Position numbers and translations under genes: made by a program
Shown here: piece by piece, positions 60,193-64,000 of the stretch
Layout: each line of letters opens with the position of its first letter
How positions within the stretch are numbered: position 1 is the stretch's first letter
The notes under the pieces: generated by a model
Database searches by the model: none
Told to the model about the DNA's origin: nothing
Seen by the model: the letters and a program-made list of their open reading frames with translations, nothing else
Assembly: GCA_949775045.1 (NCBI GenBank)
Contig: OX459100.1
Span: 19,945,768 to 20,009,767 of the forward strand
DNA: 64,000 nt
Source of the DNA: Metridium senile
Taxonomy: Eukaryota > Cnidaria > Anthozoa > Actiniaria > Metridiidae
Reading direction: 5' to 3'

Positions 60193-60762
60193 ATGTGTCC
60201 TAAAATAATAGGTTTCCTGATAAAATGGACATCATATCTAAGAGCTCAAACACCACGTTTTGCTACTCTTAAAGATTGGCCATTGTATGTAGACGATTCC
60301 GAGTTGAAATGTAAGAAAAACGAAGTCAATGCCATACTAGACCACATTAACTCGATAGAACCAGGAATCATCAAATTCACCGTCGAGAACGCTGTAAACG
60401 ATACACTATCTGTCCTTGACCTAAAACAACACATTAACAGGAAAACAAAACGCATTGAATTCACCGTCCACTATAAAAAGACGAACACGAACATTAACAT
60501 CAAGAAAAAATCAAACCATCCACCACATATCAAAAAGGCGGTCACTAAAGGTTTCGTTGAAAGAGCCAAACATCTCTGCGATGATAACCAAATAGATACT
60601 GAACTGGAGAATGTCGAAGAGGTATTTATAGCCAACGGATACTCACAAGAAGAGATCAGGGAAATCATACAGACAAAAAAGGAAGACACACAAACAAAAA
60701 CAAAAGACACAACAGAAAGAACAAAAGGGACATACGTTGTACCCTACATCGAAGGCTTTTAG
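60193..60762 (+). pseudogene. PLE reverse transcriptase, C-terminal fragment
   Basis: The 189-codon frame includes WPLYVDDSELKC (RT catalytic YVDD), TLSVLDLKQHI, FTVHYKKTNTNINIKKKSNH and RAKHLC, in the order typical of Penelope-like RT. The N-terminal fingers and palm are absent. A TAG after YIEGF and a second stop or frameshift near 60826 separate it from the endonuclease, so it is non-functional. Confidence 0.85.
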
Positions 60763-60881
60763 CAACAGTTCAAACGCGTAGCATCCAAATATAACTTTAA
60801 GATAGTCATGCGACCACCGAAAAAGTAAAAGATCTGAAAACGAAAGCTCGACACCCACTAGGTGACAAAAGATCAAACGTA

Positions 60882-61301
60882 GTGTATAGAATCCCATGCG
60901 GCTGTGACAAATACGAATATATTGGAGAGACAGGAAGGAAATGGGAAACCAGACGGAAAGAACATGAAAGCAAAGTGAGATTAACGGAAAAGGACATCGC
61001 CGAAAATAAAACCGAATCTGCTGAGAAACGAATGAATACTGGAGACGGAGGACTCGCAAGACATAACCAGACATGTCCACACAAAATTCAATGGGACAAA
61101 AGCAAAGTGATAACACAAGAAACACACAGCGAAAAAAGAAAATTCCTAGAGTCTCTTGAGAGTGTCAAAACACAGAACAATAGAAAAAAATTATTGAATA
61201 TTCATGCAGACGTCGACTATTGGAAATCACTCATAAAAACAATAACACCAAAAACGAGAGTACCTGAAGAAGACGACCAGAATGGCGTCGAAACGGCGTA
61301 G
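60882..61301 (+). pseudogene. PLE GIY-YIG endonuclease fragment
   Basis: The 139-codon frame begins in YRIPCGCDKYEYIGETGRKW, then ETRRKEHESK, matching the Y-x-I-x-C...YIGETGR...R..EH signature of Penelope GIY-YIG nucleases. A conserved RHNQTCPH segment follows, and the frame ends EEDDQNGVETA just in front of the tail. In PLEs this domain nicks target DNA. Here it is cut off from its RT by stops. Confidence 0.85.
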
Positions 61302-61304
61302 TAC
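61260..61304 (+). ncRNA. Hammerhead-ribozyme-like motif in PLE tail
   Basis: Core elements in order: stem-I strand GTAC (61260-61263), CTGAAGA (61264-61270), a GACG...CGTC hairpin (61272-61289), GAAA (61290-61293), minimal stem III C-GGC-G, then GTA and the second GTAC (61301-61304). This fits the short type-I hammerheads reported in PLEs, except for one unpaired A (61271) between core and stem II. The same core is on the reverse strand at about 59805-59846, where the final GTAC reads ATAC. Activity is not shown. Confidence 0.5.
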
Positions 61305-62111
61305 AAAAACAGTATATAGAGAGTATGAAAGCCCAATCAATGGACCAACAATATAAATCTTGATTATATTTCTTTTTTATTGATAGGATACATGGCATTG
61401 TGTCAGGACAAGTGCTCGTATTGCGAGGTATAATTAATGAGCCAATCAGTTAAAGAGTACGGCACTTGATTCATGATGATATTTATTAAAAGAGGAACAG
61501 TAATAGATTGATCTAAATGATATCCTTAATTTAATGCACAGTTTTCGAGGATAAAGTTATTAAAGTCACCTATTTATATATAATTATGCACAATACTTGA
61601 TTTTTGATAGCATTTGACAATTACTTCCTGTGCGTTCTTACAGGTAGAGATGGAAAAAACGGACAGCAAGGACCACCAGGTATTATCACCACAACCATCT
61701 TTATCATCATCACCACTATCATAACCATAATCACATATTTTATTATTTTGATCATAACTATTGCCATCATCATCGCCATGGTATAATTGATATATAGCTA
61801 TGTCTATTAATGATTGGTATTGATTCCTGTGTGTTCTTACAGGTAGAGATGGTAGTGATGGAAAAGGACAGCAAGGACCACCAGGTACTGGATATTATAT
61901 TTATCATCACTATCATTATATGAATTGATCATCCCTATGACCTTTATCATCATCATCATCAAGAACAACATCATCATTATCATTTTTATCGTTGCTTTGT
62001 ATTCTTACCTGAGCAAAGAGATATCCCACATCAATGTAGAACAAACGTCTGATTCTTATGATCAACTGAAAAAAAAACCCTTAGGGTTAGATCGTAATTT
62101 ATCATGTCTAA

Positions 62112-62433
62112 AAGAGGGGAGAGGAACAGGGATCATAATATCTTTTCTCACAAACTTTTTACCATTTCTCTCCCTTCTCCCTATTTTTTTCGACCATTTT
62201 CCCCTCCTCCCTGATTTGCTTTGTTCTTTCTAAATAAAAGCCATTGAGGCTATTCATTAGAGTGCAAATGGTACAAACTTGAACTATTTTATAGTTTGCA
62301 TGTATTTCAGAGATAAGCTGTTCGCATAAAATGGCCCAAATAATATCACAATCAGTTATATAGTTCAATAATTAATTAGATAAAATCGACCCATTCTCCC
62401 TCCTCCCTTTACATTTTACCCTCCTCCCTCTAG
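62112..62433. repeat. Dispersed pyrimidine-rich repeat in G8 intron 4
   Basis: Same repeat and position as in G1, G4 and G5; closest to the G1 copy (CCCTCCTCCCTCTAG right end). Confidence 0.55.
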
Positions 62434-62677
62434 TTTTACCTCTTTTTCAGCCAATTAAACTTTTTGTTAAGTAAGATATATTTATGATTTTGTTACAAAA
62501 CGTTGAACTTCCTTCACGAAATATAAAGAACTTGTTTGGTTTTTGTTTTGTATGACATGGTAGGTCCAGCAGGCATGCACGGTGCTAGAGGACCTCCCGG
62601 GCCAATTGGCGGTGGAGTCGAGTACATTCGATGGGGAAAGACATCATGTCCTGCTGGTGCTGACTTCGTCTACAAGG

Positions 62678-63017
62678 GTTAGTTTACTAATCATCTCATT
62701 GTTGTGTAGAGATATATAAGAGAGATTCCAAGGTCAGATACAAAATCAAATCAAAAAAAAATTATTTCTTATCCATATTATTACTTAAGAATTAAGAAAG
62801 AAACTGTTTTCACATCCCGATGGTGCACATTACAAACTAGATTTGTTAACAAAGATTACTCCAGGTATACCAGCGTATCTACTTTGCTAAAAAAAACCTT
62901 AACAGGCCAACATTATAATCTATCATCCTTATCACTAACTCTACACCTTCTCTTGATTCCTTTAAAATACAGCTGTATAACATAATAATAAAATACATGT
63001 TAAAAAAATTTGAAGCA
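62678..63017. other. G8 intron 5 remnant and LINE junction
   Basis: Follows the G4/G5 intron 5 sequence (ATTACTCCAGGTATACCAG) until about 62,980, then diverges into TAATAATAAAATACATG and the LINE 5' region. Confidence 0.5.
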
Positions 63018-64000
63018 TGAAGGACGGATGTGTTATTCATCGCTCTCTAAAATTCGTTATTTTCTTACTCATCTCTGGTTTAATCAGCGTTATAATTGTT
63101 GATAACGAGAAAGATAAAGATGAAAGTGCAATAATCAGGGAGGAAAGCAAGTATCTGTCTGGTTTGAGCGAAAGAAATCATACGAAGGATCGGGGTAAGA
63201 AGTATTATACTGCAAGAATATTACACACTGTGAAGGGAACTAGTACATTCCAACTAAATCGCATAGTATTGTGTGGTGATGTTCATCCACATCCTGGGCC
63301 TGTAGCCAAGCGAAATATCAAATATCCTTGTAAGGATTGTGGCAAAGGTGTACGATCGAATCAGGATGCTATACTGTGCTCCGTATGTAAAATATGGTTA
63401 CATGCGAAATGTGTTGGTTTTACTAACGTTCAGTTTAAATATTATCTCGACAATCCTACGGTCGATTGGATATGTGGGTGGTGTGATTTCCCTTTTCGTG
63501 ATATGGACAGCCTTATGTATCAGGATAAGGAAGATGATTTATTAGATCAAGTGGAAGTTTCAACAATTCTAACAAGAGATACGAGCATGAACGAATATGC
63601 TAATACATCTTCAAATGAAAATAATCAAAGTCCCTTAGCGGTACCGGACATTGTTACTACAAGACAAAAGAATAGTAGAGGGCTAATGATGTGCCATTTG
63701 AATGTAAATAGTTTGCAAAACAAGTTTGAAGAGACCAGTCGGCTGATTAATGAAACAAAAGCACATATTGTCTTCTTAACAGAAACAAAGATCGATGCCT
63801 CATATCCAAATAGCCAGTTTAAAATGAAGGGTTATAATCTGTATCGTAATGATCGGAAAAAAGGTGGAGGCGGGATAATTGCATACTTTTCATCCAATTT
63901 ACCAACAAAGAGACTCAAACTTAAAAGGAAATACAATACATTTGAAACACTTGTCGTACAATCAAAGCTTGGTCGACATGATTGTATTGTTATTGGGATA
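63018..64000 (+). mobile_element. Non-LTR retrotransposon ORF with PHD finger and endonuclease (3' cut by window end)
   Basis: An ATG at 63018, directly after an in-frame stop, opens a frame of 327 codons with no stop before the window ends. Order: a hydrophobic N-terminus (about residues 11-26), CGDVHPHPGP (about 87-96), a C4HC3 PHD-type finger starting YPCKDCGKG with ILCSVCKIWLHAKCVG and WICGWC, an acidic linker, then the start of an apurinic-type endonuclease (CHLNVNSLQNKFEE, VFLTETKID, YRNDRKKGGGGII). This layout is known from CR1/L2-like LINEs of marine invertebrates. The long intact frame suggests a young copy. The reverse transcriptase should lie beyond the window. Confidence 0.85.

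Larger units (their letters stand above)
59714..61349 (+). mobile_element. Penelope-like retroelement (PLE), degraded
   Basis: Inserted in G8 intron 1 with a 14-bp target duplication AATATAAATCTTGA (59700-59713 and 61350-61363). It carries the end of a PLE reverse transcriptase and a GIY-YIG endonuclease. An inverted copy of its own 3' tail (about 59714-59840, reverse strand of about 61226-61349) lies at the 5' end, the terminal arrangement known for Penelope elements. Both tails carry a hammerhead-like core. Confidence 0.88.
59517..62677 (+). pseudogene. G8: class A short-chain collagen C4-like pseudogene, last exon missing
   Basis: Exons recognised: 59517-59666, 61387-61427, 61644-61679 (GRDGKNGQQGPP), 61843-61884 (GRDGSDGKGQQGPP), 62564-62677 (GPAGMHGARGPPGPIGGG, then YIRWGKTSCPAG). 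Exon 1 is 150 nt instead of 155: TCAAA is missing after GTACAA, so the frame shifts and hits TGA within eight codons. A Penelope-like element sits in intron 1 (59714-61349). Intron 5 runs into a LINE near 63 kb, and no exon 6 is seen in the window. Collagen exons and splice sites are otherwise intact. The exon could lie beyond the LINE, but the frameshift alone disables the gene. Confidence 0.9.

Noticed and set aside
60643..61125. Cys/Phe-rich reverse-strand ORF of 160 codons
   Set aside because: Antisense shadow of the Penelope-like RT/GIY-YIG region.

Overview
This is eukaryotic DNA. It is AT-rich, packed with transposable elements and simple repeats, and its genes are split by GT-AG introns. 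The gene family, the hammerhead-bearing Penelope-type element and the LINEs with a PHD finger fit a marine invertebrate. An anthozoan cnidarian is my best guess, but a sponge or mollusc cannot be excluded from the sequence alone. The organism call is inference.

The backbone is a head-to-tail array, all on the + strand, of eight members (G1-G8) of one secreted short-chain-collagen family (C4-like). Exon chaining with consistent phases gives full proteins of 288 aa (G2), 258 aa (G3), 291 aa (G4 and G5) and 294 aa (G6). G1 lacks only its first 17 codons, which lie upstream of the window. G7 and G8 are pseudogenes. Each protein has a signal peptide, a short heptad-repeat helix, one to three tiny phase-1 exons of Gly-X-Y triplets, and a C-terminal domain with ten cysteines encoded by the last two exons. 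There are two N-terminal classes: class A (starts MYQFF; G1, G4, G5, G6, G8) and class B (starts MNQRL; G2, G3, G7).

Layout. 1-2.9 kb: G1. 2.9-6.5 kb: intergenic DNA with a 1.15-kb long-TIR transposon, a seven-copy 129-bp tandem array and a 90-bp hairpin MITE. 6.5-9.8 kb: G2. 9.8-18.1 kb: a dead LINE and a 2-kb tandem duplication. 18.2-21.4 kb: G3. 23.7-26.5 kb: G4. 26.8-29.3 kb: composite transposon insertion. 31.1-33.9 kb: G5. 35.2-38.5 kb: nested palindromic transposons carrying a helicase exon. 39.6-41.9 kb: G6, a class A/G2 chimera. 42-49.2 kb: second copy of the LINE block, now carrying an extra TTAA-flanked element. 49.2-52.5 kb: G7, broken. 53.9-59.4 kb: foreign insertion with a tandemly doubled hypothetical Cys/His-rich ORF. 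59.5-62.7 kb: G8, broken and carrying a Penelope-like element. 63.0-64.0 kb: start of another LINE, running off the window.

The array has grown by several layers of duplication. A block of about 13 kb (G2 last exon through G3) recurs 32 kb downstream (G6 last exon through G7). G4 and G5 sit in a 7.4-kb tandem duplication with a conversion-like identity tract. Comparing paralogous positions supplies natural empty sites, so many transposon boundaries and target-site duplications can be read directly. No bacterial-type features, tRNA or rRNA genes or CRISPR arrays were seen.
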